This document shows positions 33,377 through 45,080 of a DNA stretch of 64,000 nucleotides, piece by piece (the first letter of the stretch is position 1; every line of letters begins with the position of its first letter). Under the pieces are notes generated by a model. It saw only the letters and a program-made list of their open reading frames with translations. It did no database searches and was not told the origin of the DNA. The position numbers were made by a program, and so were the translations under genes. The stretch spans positions 9,221,957 through 9,285,956 of the forward strand of contig CM050450.1 of assembly GCA_027563935.2 (NCBI GenBank), written 5' to 3'. Source of the stretch: Costus lasius (Eukaryota > Streptophyta > Magnoliopsida > Zingiberales > Costaceae).

Positions 33377-33381
33377 CAGAA

Positions 33382-33535
33382 TGCCACGTAGACTACTAGT
33401 TTTAGATAGTAAAATCTCCAAAGATTACTTATACTAGTTATAGATAGTCAAATATCCAAAGATAGGTTATGGATTTATAATTGAACAATTAGAGTGTTAT
33501 GGAAAACCTGCGGTAATGATAAATTATTTGATACA
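33382..33535. other. BTB3 3' flank resumed after the copia element
   Basis: Matches the 3' flank of BTB4 (34452-34570) block for block ('tactagttttagatag', 'gtgttatggaaaa', 'aaattatttgata'). This shows that BTB4 with its flank is a tandem duplicate of BTB3. Confidence 0.6.
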
Positions 33536-34480
33536 GTGTTAAATTCATAATCGCCTCTCTGAATGAAGCAGATGACGGCGCTGCAGGCCCTCTTGACTAC
33601 AAGTCCACGAATAAGAATGCCAAGGCAAGTTCTTGAATCTTGATCGATCCCTTTGTTGTTTCCTCCTCCCCAATTGAACTGTGAATGGCGTGCGCGAATG
33701 CAGGACTTGTGCAACGGATTAGAGAGGATGAAGGAGAGGGTGAGTTTCTTGGACGCTGTGTCTGTGCTGAGGGAAGGAATCCTCGCTGACATTCTGGTGA
33801 AACCTGGAACGGGGCAACCGATTCCTGCTCACAGAGCTATGCTGGTGCGTTATCATCATCATTCACTTGCTGCTCCACTATCTCTTCTGAATAAAGGATT
33901 ATAGCTTCTTTTATAGATGAATTTAGTTGCCACTACCATTTAATTATCGATTTGAAATTCATGAATCTGTTTAATTCACTTTAACAAAAATTACAGGCAG
34001 CACAGTCAGAGATCCTGAGAACCATGTTGCTCGCAGACGACTGTAAAACTGCAGTAGAAGACACCATCTCTCTCCCCGAGTTCTCCCACGACGAGCTCAA
34101 GTGCCTGCTCGACTTCCTCTACACCGGCACTTTGCCGGCGCTACCCGACAACGACTCCTCCTTCTCCTTGTACAACTCCTTGCTCATTGCGTCCGACAAG
34201 TACGACATCCCCTTCCTTCGGAATCCGTGCTGCCGTCAGATTCTGGCGGTGGTCCACACATCCAATGCGCTTAGCGTGCTGGAGGCCACCCAGATGTTCT
34301 CGGACGCGAGCTGAAGCAGAAGATCATAAACCTGATCATTGACCACGCGGAGGAGGTTCTCTTCTCCGCCAGCTACGAGGAGTTCACTCGCAGGAATGCT
34401 CATCTGTCCGTCAAAATCATGCGAGCGTTGCTGACGCGTAAAGAGCGGAATGCCACGTCGACTACTAGTTGTAGATAGTC
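33536..34480 (+). pseudogene. BTB4, BTB/POZ pseudogene (5' truncated, frameshifted)
   Basis: Begins inside exon 1 at 'LIIASLNEADDGAAG' (ATG and Cys-rich segment lost) and keeps the GC donor AAG|GCAAGT. Exon 2 (33704-33844) has lost 21 bases relative to BTB3, removing seven residues of the charged helix without shifting the frame. Exon 3 (from 33997) has the BTB core with an undamaged 'LYNSLLIASDKYDIPFL' where BTB3 has a stop. It loses frame near 34305 (TGA at 34312-34314). The sequence after the frameshift remains similar to the paralogues to about 34450. Clearly a relic. Confidence 0.8.
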
Positions 34481-36054
34481 AAATCTCCTAAAAGATTACT
34501 TATTGATTTATAATTCAACAATTAGTGTGTTATGGAAAAGCTACGATAATAATAAATTATTTGATATAATGTTAAATTTATATTTCGTGCAAGTATATAA
34601 ATATAGTCACTTTTGCTAGTGAATAGAGCAGATTTTTGAAAAAATTAGGGTGTTTACCAAGCTATTTTTTAAAAACTGAGATGTTTGTCAAGCTACTTCT
34701 CGCTTCCAAACTCACAAACAACATTTTTAGTTATAGTAATATATTCTTTTTGCATTTGATGTCCGTATCTTTTTTTATGCAGTTTTTATATAGTAAAATT
34801 ATTTTTTAAAATTATTATTTAAACAAAAATTATTAAATTTAAAATTATTTATTATTATTATTTAAAATTTACCCTTTTACAAATATTTTAGCAAAAATAT
34901 TATTATTTTAATAAAAAATATTAATATTATTATTATTTAATTAGATTTTTTAATATAAAATTTTGTATTCCTATTATTTTATCTTTATTTTAAAATAATA
35001 CTCTTAAAAAATTTTATTTTTGAAATTATTATTCCTTTTTTTAAAAAAAATGGCCAGCACAACACTTCACCCAAATATTTTTTTTAATTTTTCCTATTTT
35101 CTATTGAATGAAATCCATGGTTGAAAGTTCAATGAATCTAGATAACTATCTAGATTCATAGAACTTTTCATCCTTTCCACCGTGAGTTCCCTTAAATAGA
35201 ATATAGCATAAAAGTTTTAATTATGCCAAACAGAATCTATAACGCGCAACAAAAGCTGCCACAACAATGATACCTAATTATTGTTAGTGTCGGTGGCAAA
35301 TGCATCAAGCCAACAAGAGAATTTTTTTTAGAAGAACATTTGTCTAAGAATCAGGAGCATGGTTATCTAATTGCAACACAGTAAAAATATGAATTTCAGA
35401 GCAAATTTATTACTGTTTTAAAATTCTTATTTTTGCTAGATTCAATCTAATCATAACCAGACAATCCGAAACACGTTTTCAAGACAAGGCACCCTGCCTA
35501 TAATTTTCAGCAAAGTGAATTTATCACCATTCATCTGGTATAATGCAGATCTTAAAGTATTTTTTATATAGTAGAAATTTATGTAGGATGGTAGAAATTT
35601 ATACAGGATAATAGAAATTATAATGTAAAACATTCGAAATTTATAAATTTAGTGTTATATAATTTTTATTTTTTGTTTAACAAAATATTTTTAATTTTTT
35701 AAATATATATATTATATTTTTTAAATTTTTATATATGATAGAAATTTATCTAAAATGATAGAAATTCAGTGTTATATATTGTTGAGTAATGAATTTATAT
35801 GTTCAATATTTTTTAAATATTTTATTTTTTAATAATTTTTTATATATAGTAAAAATTTTATTCATATTGTTATCATTGCCATGGAGAGTGATTACGGGGA
35901 TTCTGCCAAAAAAATATTAGGCAGGCGACCATGCCTATAAAATTTTTCCAAAGAATCCTACTTAATTTTCTTAAATAGGGACCTATCTAAAAACTTTCGG
36001 CTAACCTGTCAACTTGGTGACACACCGATAATCAACTCAGTCAACTTGAACATC
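34481..36054. other. LOR3 far-upstream region, AT-rich
   Basis: Shares blocks with 8.9-9.65 kb (LOR2 upstream) and, at 35930-36050, with the inverse of 60.27-60.10 kb (LOR6 upstream). About 35085-35215 holds a MITE-like segment with a perfect 12-base inverted repeat TGAATCTAGATA-AC-TATCTAGATTCA. Its 'cacggtggaaaggatg'-like part (minus strand) is also seen in the 80-base insertion of the LOR1 leader. No gene. Confidence 0.5.
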
Positions 36055-36059
36055 ACGTG

Positions 36060-36852
36060 TGTTAGGCCTGCGGGCCGAGAAATTGGGCACGGCCCAATTC
36101 CCTAGCCTAGCCCAGTTACCTCACCGACCGGGTCGGCGGATGAATGAGTCGGATCGGGCGCAATGCCCAGATCTGAGAATGCCAACGGGCGTTTCTTCGC
36201 ATGCGTGCGAACAGGGCAGAGGGACGTGGCCGGTTGCCTCTAGGCAGCCTGTTCCTTCCAGCCGTTCTCGTCTGTGTACGAGAAGGACGAGGCTGCAAAC
36301 TTCTTCATCACCTACGAGTGACGTAGCTCACGGAGCGTCGTCCGGCCTCCTCGCCGGTGTGCGAGAGAGGAGCCGGCTGAGTTCTTTCCATTACCGACGT
36401 ACGATACCGCGTGGACGACTGTTCATGATCACCGGGCGCCGGCTTGATCCGTGGTCGAGTGGGCGAGTCCGGCTCCCCGACGTGGGACGTCTGGTTACTC
36501 CCCTTTGGTTCTCTCCCCGGCACGCGTGCGTGCTCGGAAACTATTGCGGACCCCGTCTGACACAGTTGGATACGGGTGAGTCCCTTTTGGGTTCGGGTGA
36601 ACCCGGTTCGACTCGACGACACTGGTCTTCGGTGAATCGTCTACGTTGACCTGAGCCGTGTTGGAATGGCAGCGATCCTTGTTGAGTCCATAGTCGGGTT
36701 GGAAGTCGGTTCGAGGAATTGACTCCGCCAGTCGCGCCCAATCCAGCGGTTTCGACCGTTGTGATACCTGCGTTGACGTATTTAGACTCGAGTCAAGCGT
36801 TGACTATTGGGTAAAATATTAAAAAAATATTACCATAATTCAGAGCGTGATA
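36060..36852 (+). repeat. Gypsy 5' LTR
   Basis: Followed by the tRNA-Met primer site TTGGTATCAGAGG (36855-36867). GC-rich, open in several frames, which are shadows. Confidence 0.9.
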
Positions 36853-36932
36853 GCTTGGTATCAGAGGACAGTGACTGCACATTCCAACTTGTACGAGCGT
36901 CGTATTTGTATTCGAGGGACCTCTCTGCTCGA

Positions 36933-38429
36933 ATGCAGATGGAGTCTTCGACTGATAGTAGACTACTGTCCCTCCGGGACATAGTCGGAGATGGGGTTTT
37001 GGATCCCCGCATCTCAGTGGAGATCATCTCCACCTTGCTCATTTTCAACGAGCATCTCGTAGCTTAGGTGATTCGACTCACCGAGGAGCTAGAGGTATCA
37101 CAGGCAGAGGTCGCGATGCTGAAGCACGCTACGACGGCTTCGATAGCACCGACCACGGCTGATCACGGCCAGGGGACCATCGTGCGACGACCTACATTTC
37201 GGCCCACGGCCTACTTGAGCTCTCCTATTATTCGGGTCGGGGTACGGGATCAGGCGCCGCCCGAATCCGGATCCGAACCCGTTAGCCAATGGGGTTCATG
37301 TGTGTCGTGGGAGTGGGCGCAAAGACGCGATGGGACACATCCTGGAGCCTACCCTTTTGGAGGGGTACGCTGTTCCACGGGAGTTGAGAACTCCCCTTTG
37401 GATATGGAAATGTATTCTCAAGATATTCAGATCCCTGAGGGGGAGCAAGCCCAAGCTTGCATCGCGTATCCTTTTGGAGATGCGAAGTTGCGGTGGCGGG
37501 CTCAGGCCGCGCCTAATTTATCCGGGATTGATCTAGCCCATAAGCTCCCTTGGGAGGAGCTTAAAACGGAGGTCGAGGTTCAGTTCCTTTCTAGGGACGT
37601 GTTATGTTCTGCGAGGGGCGTCCTCGAGAAAGTTCGGCATGTCGCGAACATCCTGGAATATGGGCAGCAGTTGTATCGGGCTGCGGAAGCTAGGATGGAC
37701 CACATGAGGTCCGGGGAACATGTCCCCTTTTTAGCCTTGGCCACTGCGAGTGGTATGGCTTCTACTTCGCAAACGAAGAGTTCGTTCGCCGTGAAGGGCA
37801 AAGAGCCATTCACACGGGAGAGTCGGCCCGCGACACCAAAGCCGACAAAGACGGTCGGAGACCGCCCACCTTCTGCAATAGCAGAAGAGGAGATTAGCGT
37901 ACGAGATCAGGAGGTGCTCTTGAATCCCCTGGTTTTAGGCACCGCCTCTACTAGTAGTGAGAGGCCTACGTTGTTATACATTGCCTCCCTTATAAACTCT
38001 CAGTTGGTGAACGCAATGATTGATACTGGTGCATCGCACCTTTTCATTAGCGAAGCCACGGCTAAGAGAGTTGGACTTAAGATGTCCCCAGCACAAGACC
38101 GAGTGAGGTCGGTTGGTGCAGTAGACCCCGAGGTCTTAGAGGTATCGTACGATGTGGATATCGTAATCGGCAGTTGGCAAGGCCGCTGCCATGTGAAAAT
38201 TCTAAAACTGCCAGACTATGAAGCAATCTTTGGCCTCGAACTTTTGATCAAGACAAAGATAGTTGTGATGCCTTATCTGTATGGGATACAGATATACGAT
38301 AAGGATTCCCCTTGCCTCGTGCCGTGCATTGGAAGCACGGAGCCAAGGAAGGGAAAGAAGAGGGACTCCCGGGGAGTGCCCTTGTTGGCGAACGCTTTGG
38401 CTGCAGCCAAGGAGATCCGACGCTTATGA
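36933..38429 (+). pseudogene. Gypsy gag-protease with in-frame stop
   Basis: From ATG 36933 ('MQMESSTDSRLLSLRD') the frame is interrupted by TAG 37065-37067 and then continues in the same frame to 38429. The gag part has the retrotransposon gag-like segment ('LPWEELKTEVEVQFLS') and lacks a recognisable CCHC knuckle. The aspartic protease motif is intact ('NAMIDTGASHLFISEATA', about 38011-38064). After 'FGLELLIKTKIVVMPYLYG' the reverse transcriptase is cut off near its N-terminus. Confidence 0.8.
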
Positions 38430-38469
38430 CCATTTGGGTGGAGGGCCCCACCCGACAAGTAGTGAGATG

Positions 38470-39797
38470 ATCGGTGTCAGTCGGCCTTTCAGGACTTGAA
38501 AGAGCGCATAGCTTCTGAACCGATCCTAAAATTACCGGATTTTGGAAACCTTTCGAGGTTCACACCGACGCTTCGGATCAAGTGATTGGGGGTGTGCTGA
38601 TACAGGATGGGCATCCTGTAGCTTTCAAGAGTCAAAAGCTAAATGAGACAAAGCAGAGGTACTCTGCTCACGAAAAGAATATGGTAGTAGTGGTACACTG
38701 CCTCCGAACATGGGGAGTTTATCTCTTGGGTAACGCTTTCGTGGTGAAAACTGACAATGTGGCGAATAAATATCTCACCACTCAAAAGAAATTGTCGGCA
38801 AAACAGGCCAGATGGCAGGAATTCCTTGCAGAATTCCAGTTCTAGTAGGAACACAAGCCAGGAAAGGCTAATGTAGTGTATGATGCACTGTGTAGACTTA
38901 ATGCCTTAGTCTGCTTTGTGATCTCCAGAGTGGAGGGAGATCTCCTTACGAGGATAAAAGCAGTAGCTTGACGTTGTCATGGACCGTGGTGAGAGGCCAC
39001 TAGTCTTCGCATCTGATGGATTGCGGCGTGAGGGAGTTCCATGATACCCTTTGGTCAAGTCATCCGGGACAAAGGCGCATGTTTGCATTGTTGTCCAGGT
39101 CATGTTATTGGCCAGATATGTCTGCCGACATTGAGATGTTTGCCTGCACATGTCTTGTTTGTCAGCAAGACAAGGTTGATCGGAGGACTACCTCTGTTAT
39201 TTTGTGACTGCGAGTCAAAAGGATTGGGTGAAGTGGATTGATTCGGCACAGTTTGCCTACAATCTCCACAGAACATCATCTACAGGGCACAGCCCCTTTG
39301 AGCTTATGTTAGGGAGACAGCCCCTAACTCCTATTGATATCGCGATGAGGACCCCCGAGGGGGGATGTCCTACAGCTCAAGGGACAGCTCGTGAGCGAGT
39401 AGAGTCGCTTCAGGAGGCTGGGGACAGCCTCGAGCTAGCACCTAGACGAATGCAACAGTATGCAAATTGTCGCGTTAGGATGAAGCTGCATCCGACATTC
39501 TATGTGAGCTTCCTGAAGAGATTTCATAAGGATCCAAGGGATCCGACTCGGTCACAGTCGCTTCGTGCGCCTCCGACGGTTCGAACGGAGTTCGACCAAA
39601 GGATTGGAGAGATCTTAAATCACTGAGTTTTGGGACATAGTAGGATGAACCGATGAACAGAATTTCTCGTTCGGTGGGAAGGTTCTCCAATGGAAGAAGC
39701 TACATGGTATAAGGCGTCCGAACTGTGGCAGTTTGAAGATGAGATCCAACGTTATTTAGAGTCACCGAGGACGGCAACTCGCTCCGGAGGGGGAGAA
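38470..39797 (+). pseudogene. Gypsy RNase H / integrase / chromodomain remnants
   Basis: In order: RNase H ('GGVLIQDGHPVAFKSQKL', 'KTDNVANKYL', 38575-38845), integrase zinc-binding part ('DTLWSSHPGQRRMFALLS', 'CLVCQQDKV', 39016-39190), then a jump across the missing catalytic core to 'DWVKWIDSAQFAYNLHRT' and 'PFELMLGRQPLTP' (39215-39330). A frameshifted chromodomain-like tail near 39660-39780 contains 'LWQFEDEI'. This order places it among chromoviruses. Frame changes and deletions make it non-autonomous. Confidence 0.8.
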
Positions 39798-40590
39798 TGT
39801 TAGGCCCGCGGGCCGAGAAATTGGGCGCGACCCAATTCCCTAGCCTAGCCCAGTTACCTCACCGACCGAGTCGGCGGATGAATGAGTCGGATCGGGTGCA
39901 ATGCCCAGATCCGAAAACGCCAACGGGCATTTCTTCGCATGCGTGCGAACAGGGCAGAGGGACGTGGCCGGTTGCCTCCAAGCAGCCCGTTCCTTCCAGC
40001 CGTTCTCGTTTGTGTACGAGAAGGACGAGGTCACAAGCTTCTTCATCACCTATGAGTGACATAGCTAACGAAGCGTCGTTCGGCCTCCTCGCCGGCGTGC
40101 GAGAGAGGAGTTGGCTGAGTCCTTTCCATTACCGACATACAATACCGCGTGGATGACCGTTCGTGATCGCCGGGCGCCGGCTTGATCCGTGGTCATGTGG
40201 GTGAGTCCGGCTCCCCGACGTGGGATGTCCGATTACTCCCCTTTGGTTCTCTCCCCGGCACGCGTGCGTGCTCAGAAACTGTTGCGGACCACGTCCGATA
40301 CGGTCAGATATGGGTGAGTCTCTTTTGGGTTTGGGTGAACCCGGTTTGACTCGACGACACCGGTCTTCGGTGAATCGTCTACGTTGACCTGAGCTGTGTT
40401 GGAACGGCAGCGATCCTTGTTGATTCCATAGTCGGGCTGGAAGTCGGTTCGAGGAATTGACTCCGCTAGTCGCGCCCAATCCATCGGTTTTGACCGTTGT
40501 GATACCTGTGTTGACGTATTTGGACTCGAGTCAAGCGTTGACTCTTGGGTAAAATATTAAAAAAATATTACCGTAATTCAAGGCGTGAGA
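39798..40590 (+). repeat. Gypsy 3' LTR
   Basis: Preceded by the polypurine tract GGAGGGGGAGAA (39786-39797). Same length as the 5' LTR with many scattered substitutions, so an older insertion than the copia element. Confidence 0.9.
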
Positions 40591-40595
40591 ACATG

Positions 40596-41225
40596 TATGG
40601 TCAGCATAGGAGCTGCAAACTGTGATTTATACCTTTTTTATTTAAAAAAAAATCGTCGCCACATTTTTTTTATTTGGTGCTCGATTAGAAATTTCAAAAA
40701 GATTTTGGGGTTGATCTCAAGGCATGATTTTTGTGGAATAAATTGTACAGAGGAGGTCTCCCGAACAATTATAGGGAGAGGGCATCTGAAATTGTTGGAT
40801 TAGAGAAAAAAAAAATTTAATCCCAAAAATTTGGTGCATGTAAGCATAAAGTTATTATGTATCGAGTTATCTGCTTTAACTGGATCAGGTAGGGTCTCCC
40901 AATCTTTCAATCTTACCAAAGCTCCTTTGACTGGGTCAGAGCAATCTAAAAGCGATGATGCCTAATTCAATTGCAGCTGCATTTGGTCAAAGCACGTCGC
41001 TTCCTTTGACTAGTAATGCTCGTCAACGGTTGGACTTGGATTTTTTTTCTTGCTTTTCCACAAATATATTTTGTTTAATTTTAATCGGTGTTTATTAAGC
41101 AAACCACTCCTGCAGCTTGCGCTGGCGAGCACAATAACTACGCACGGAGAATTGAGGGATCGCCACCCACAGACCTCCCACGCCAGTAGGGACCGATCGC
41201 GCGAGAGAGCAATCTCAACAACACC
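40596..41225 (+). promoter_or_regulatory. LOR3 promoter and leader
   Basis: The gypsy element splits this region from its distal part. Colinear with 10.26-10.72 kb and, inverted, 60.10-59.62 kb. TTGAC-type boxes occur at about 40926-40931 and 41008-41013, and several GTCAA elsewhere in 40985-41035. The leader has the class-wide 'gggaccgatcgcgcgagaga' just before the ATG. Confidence 0.5.
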
Positions 41226-41476
41226 ATGGCGGCGTCGGGGGCCTCGACCGGCCTGGTGGCTGTGGTGGGGAGTAGGTTCTGCTTGTTGAACGCAGTCTAT
41301 CTCACCGTCGCCAAGGAGGTGCTCAGCCTGTCGGACGGCGACTTCACTGTCAAGGACGTCAACGGCGACGTGATGTTCAAGGTGATGGGCGAGTACCTCA
41401 GCCCTCGTGACCACTGCGTCCTCGTCAACGTCGCCGGCGCACCCCTCCTCACCGTGCTGGCGAAGATGTTTAGCGT

Positions 41477-42074
41477 TGTGATAAATAATCTCCTTAAAGC
41501 ATAAATAATACGAAAATGAGAAAACAATTTATCTCTTTTTTTTTAATCAACAAGACAAAGGTAAATAATCGCTCTGATACCAACTGTAAGACATGTGAAG
41601 ACAAAATACATGTCTAATAATTAAATAAAAAATGTGGAAGCGTATCGACATACCTCCAACCATTGCTGATTTATCACACACAACACTTGTCTTTTGCTTC
41701 GCGCCGTGTAAGAAATGCTGGACTCTAGCAAACTGCTCAGATAGTGTTGCCTTGGTATTTGCCAAGCACAGACCTCTCTCACACCGGGTTGCTTAAATCA
41801 CTCGATTATTTTTGCCATCAAAAAATGTCGTAACACAACCTCTATTTATAGATAAATCTGAATTTGGTGGACCACTGACCCATACTTTAATTATTAAATA
41901 ATATTATTAAAGACATGAGTGACATCGATTACATCCCATGTTTTATTATTTAATAATATTTTATTTATTTAATAATAAAATATTAGAGACATGGTTTACA
42001 TGTCATGTTCTATTATTATTATTAAATAATAATCTTTATTAGTTACCACGTCGAAACGACGGAAACTATTTACA
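41477..42074 (-). mobile_element. 598-bp TG...CA insertion in LOR3 exon 1
   Basis: Flanked by a perfect 6-bp repeat TAGCGT (41471-41476 and 42075-42080) that restores the LOR reading frame when removed. The element starts TGTGATAA and ends TTTACA. On the minus strand, after a 490-base stretch TGTAAATAG...CTTACA, comes a tRNA-Met primer-site match TGGTATCAGAGC (41582-41571), then only about 95 bases. This looks like an LTR plus primer site without a second LTR, as in a TRIM or truncated LTR element. No coding capacity. Confidence 0.75.
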
Positions 42075-42297
42075 TAGCGTGCACCGGCGGTGGGAGGTGT
42101 TTAGGGGAAAAAGCACGGAGGCGGAGGATCTGGTGTTTAGCGTGAAGAAATCGAATCCGCTACAACTGATGTCGGAGATGGACGTAATCCTGGCCGGCAA
42201 CCCCAACGAGGAGGCCTGCAATTTCATGATCAAGGGGAGCTTCCTCGAGGGCTCCTGCACAATGTCTAATGGAAATTCCGGTCCCGTCATAGCCCAA

Positions 42298-42315
42298 GTG
42301 AGATTAATTAATTAA

Positions 42316-42355
<40 letters not shown>

Positions 42356-42395
42356 GAATATATGTGTAATTATATTAATTTATTTGTAAATACAG
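42298..42395 (+). other. LOR3 intron with TA microsatellite
   Basis: Donor CAA|GTGAGA; acceptor TACAG. A (TA)n run at about 42320-42350 fills a third of it. Confidence 0.7.
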
Positions 42396-42817
42396 ATGAG
42401 CCATGAATATACGATGTCAAGCATGCTGTTTGGGAAGGATAAATACGACGTGAGGGTGTTCCACAACGTGGATCATGCCTTTATTTCGGCTCTCATTGTT
42501 CTCCTCAATAAGACCAACGATTGACTCGGAGATTCATTATCTACTTTCAATTCAACAAGTGTTATGTTATGTTGCGTGGCATTGTTAATCTAAGGTTAGT
42601 TTAGCTGAGTTGTTGTGTTATTGCTATTGTACGCCGAGAGCGAATGTGTTATTACTATTGGTTTTGAGATTTATTATTTACTATTGTGTTTAATTTTATT
42701 GAATGATATCTAAGAACAAATTTACTCAAATAAATGCCAAATAATCAATCTAGACATGTTATCATCATTGACTTAGCTCTTTGGTTTCAACATCTATACA
42801 TTTCTTATGTGATAGGT

Positions 42818-44680
42818 TGTATGGTCCCTGCGTGGACCATTTTGTAAATAATGGAAAACAGGAAATATATTATAAGTGAATGTACGATAAATAGTTTGAA
42901 AATAAATGATTGGTAAAGAAAGGAAAAAATCAATATATTATCATTGAATTAACTTGGAATAGTGTGAATAGGCGTATACATACATAGGTGTACATGTATA
43001 TTGGGTTGAAATTAGAAATATGATAAATAAGTGTGGAGGTTAGAGACTGGTGATATGTGTTTTTGTTATGTGATGTTATAAGTGATACTTGGATTGAGGC
43101 TAGTCAGGGTGGTTCGAGGACTAAAGGCTAGACACAGACATAAACCATTTCTCTGTTTTTCAATTAACATTAAAATATATATGATAAGTAAGATTTTAGA
43201 TGCTATAATATCTTGTTGTTCTTCTTTATTGATCTTGCTTCCATATTATTATGCTTTTGTGTAGTTGTTCATTGATGTATACATGTGATTATGGTTGTTT
43301 GATTCATGCGTTACACGATAGTTCCACATTGCATTTTGTTGGTATAGATAATGCTGAGTTTAGCATAGTAGGGAGGTAATTTTAATAGATTACTAGTTTA
43401 AGCATTTGTTATGAGTATAGTGAGTAGTTGTTATGTGCTTATAGGCCTATGATTGTCTTGTATAGTGATCTGCACCAGTATGGTATATGTTGTGGCATTG
43501 TGATCTTTGAAATAGCGGATTGTAGCTAGAGGGCTAGGTCCTATGTGCCAACAATTCATGTGCGGCCATGTAACAGCTATGGGGCCAATTGGTTCGGTAA
43601 CCTAATTGGCATCTTTGGGAATTATACCAATGTTACCAAAGTTAGGTTACCATCTTTCGGAATTGTAACAATGTTACCAAAGGGTCGGATGCAATACCTT
43701 TCGGGTTGTCATTGTATAATTATTTCATCGTGTGAGCAATAGTAGAAACATTCTTGATAAGAGTACGAGTCGGCTCGCAATGGAGTTGAGTTATGGTAAT
43801 TACTCTTGATTGGATGACATTATATTGATTTTATATTTTGGTGTTTGGATATTAGCATGTAAAGTTATTTTGTTACGTTATAGTTCACCTCGCCTTGATG
43901 CATGTGCATATCTTGTAATTTTTACTTAGTCATTTGGGCTAACATTCCTTGTTTTCCTCTAGGTAAATTGATTACTTAGGTTAATGATAACAATAGTTAG
44001 ATATATAGGCTACTAAATTATATGGATATTATAGAGGCTTATTATAAATAGATAGAAGGACTTATGTTTTTGGTGATATAAATAGTTATTTGGAATAGTG
44101 TTCTCATTTAATATTGTTTTGATATTATTATATTGTGATTTTGGATTTGATATTTTGATTGATCATGTGTGTCGATCTTTGAGATGGTATTTAGACCCTT
44201 TGAAATTGTTTTAGTTTTGCTACATTAAACAAATGTTTTGGTTTTATTACATGTTAAATGTTAGTAAATTGTAAAATAGTTTATTATATAATTATGTGTG
44301 ATTATTTATGTGATCATTATATAAGTATAAGTGAGTTTTTAATAAATTGTAAAATAGTTTATTATATAATTATGTGTGATTATTTATGTGATCATTATAT
44401 AAGTATAAGTGAGGTTTTACTGTTGTATGGTTTTTAAACGATTTGGTACAGTTTTATCATGTATTGATGAATTTTATCAATTATATGAGTTTGTTGTGAG
44501 TTTATGGTATACGGGCTTATATTGTCACACCTAGTCTACCGTGGTTCGGTTAACCCCTGTTTAGGGGTTGTCATTGTAAGATGTATAAGCCCTTAACTCT
44601 CTCTCTCACCTGACACCCTGAGCTTTCAGTAAACAAAGTATTATATGGAAGAGCCACTTCGATGCAGAGAGTTTCCTTGG
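42818..44680 (+). repeat. Repeat R copy 3 (leader deleted)
   Basis: Starts TGTATGGTCCCTGCGTGG, then jumps at about 42860 directly to the AT-rich part, so the TATA box and GC-rich leader are missing. A direct duplication of about 70 bases lies at roughly 44271-44340 and 44345-44413. Two copies of a unit with 'ccaatgttaccaaag' lie at about 43600-43690. It runs into the MULE terminus at 44681. Confidence 0.5.
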
Positions 44681-44891
44681 AAAAAAATTTTGGCAGAAAG
44701 GTACCCAACTGCCGCATCTGCAGTTGGGTACCTTAATCAGTCAGCCACGAATCTCAAAGATGCCGTGCGAAAATTAATGCAGAGTCCATTTCACGATGCG
44801 GCGGTCAACCTTTACGATGTATTAACTCATATCTAACCCTGGTTTAAGGTCAATTTCACGCTTCTGGTCAACTCACATGAAAACTTTTTAC
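44681..44891 (+). repeat. MULE left TIR
   Basis: AAAAAAATTTTGGCAGAAAG, then a stem-loop with 13-base arms (GGTACCCAACTGC / GCAGTTGGGTACC), then about 160 further bases matching the right TIR with few differences. Confidence 0.85.
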
Positions 44892-44998
44892 TTAGGGCAG
44901 CTGATTTCGTCCGTTCCCGTGTATTCTTTTTTACGATAATTTCTCTCTGGCGACAACTATCGTCCGCCTCTTCTTCTCCGGCAACACTTTCCTTCTGG

Positions 44999-45080
44999 TG
45001 ACTCTCTTCAACGGTTCTCTCCCGGTCGTTGACTCTCTTCAACGGTTCTCTCCCGGTCGTCGACTCTCTTCAGCGGTTCT
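44999..45080 (+). repeat. 31-bp tandem repeat in the transposase leader
   Basis: Unit 'gactctcttcaacggttctc' plus 'tcccggtcgtt', two full copies and a partial third. Lies in the 5' untranslated region of the transposase gene. Confidence 0.75.

Larger units (their letters stand above)
36060..40590 (+). mobile_element. Ty3/gypsy chromovirus-like element, internally deleted
   Basis: Two 793-base LTRs (36060-36852, 39798-40590) start TGTTAGGCC. They end GTGATA and GTGAGA, where CA would be expected. Flanks ACGTG (36055-36059) and ACATG (40591-40595) form a 5-bp duplication with one change. The outer DNA joins to 'aacatcacgtgtatggtcagc', which matches the LOR6 upstream region. The 2.9-kb interior keeps gag, protease, RNase H and parts of integrase plus a chromodomain remnant. 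The core of reverse transcriptase and of integrase is deleted. Confidence 0.9.
41226..42524 (+). pseudogene. LOR3, class B LOR gene split by an insertion
   Basis: Exon 1 is 41226-41476 plus 42081-42297 around a 598-bp insertion. Exon 2 is 42396-42524 (TACAG|ATG to TGA). Without the insertion the frame would be continuous and the LOR domain complete, from 'LVAVVGSRFC' to 'VFHNVDHAFISALIVLL'. The insertion brings in-frame stops after 'KMFSVVINNLLKA'. The class B signature 'VFRGKSTEAEDLVFSVKK' is retained. Least damaged of the class B copies: the only obvious lesion is the insertion. Confidence 0.85.

Noticed and set aside
36059..36649. 196-codon frame at the start of the gypsy element
   Set aside because: Lies wholly inside the LTR. 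The matching frame in the 3' LTR (39797) is only 119 codons, so it is not conserved.
44645..44836. 63-codon frame across the left MULE terminus
   Set aside because: Runs from repeat R into the TIR stem-loop; no conservation and no domain.
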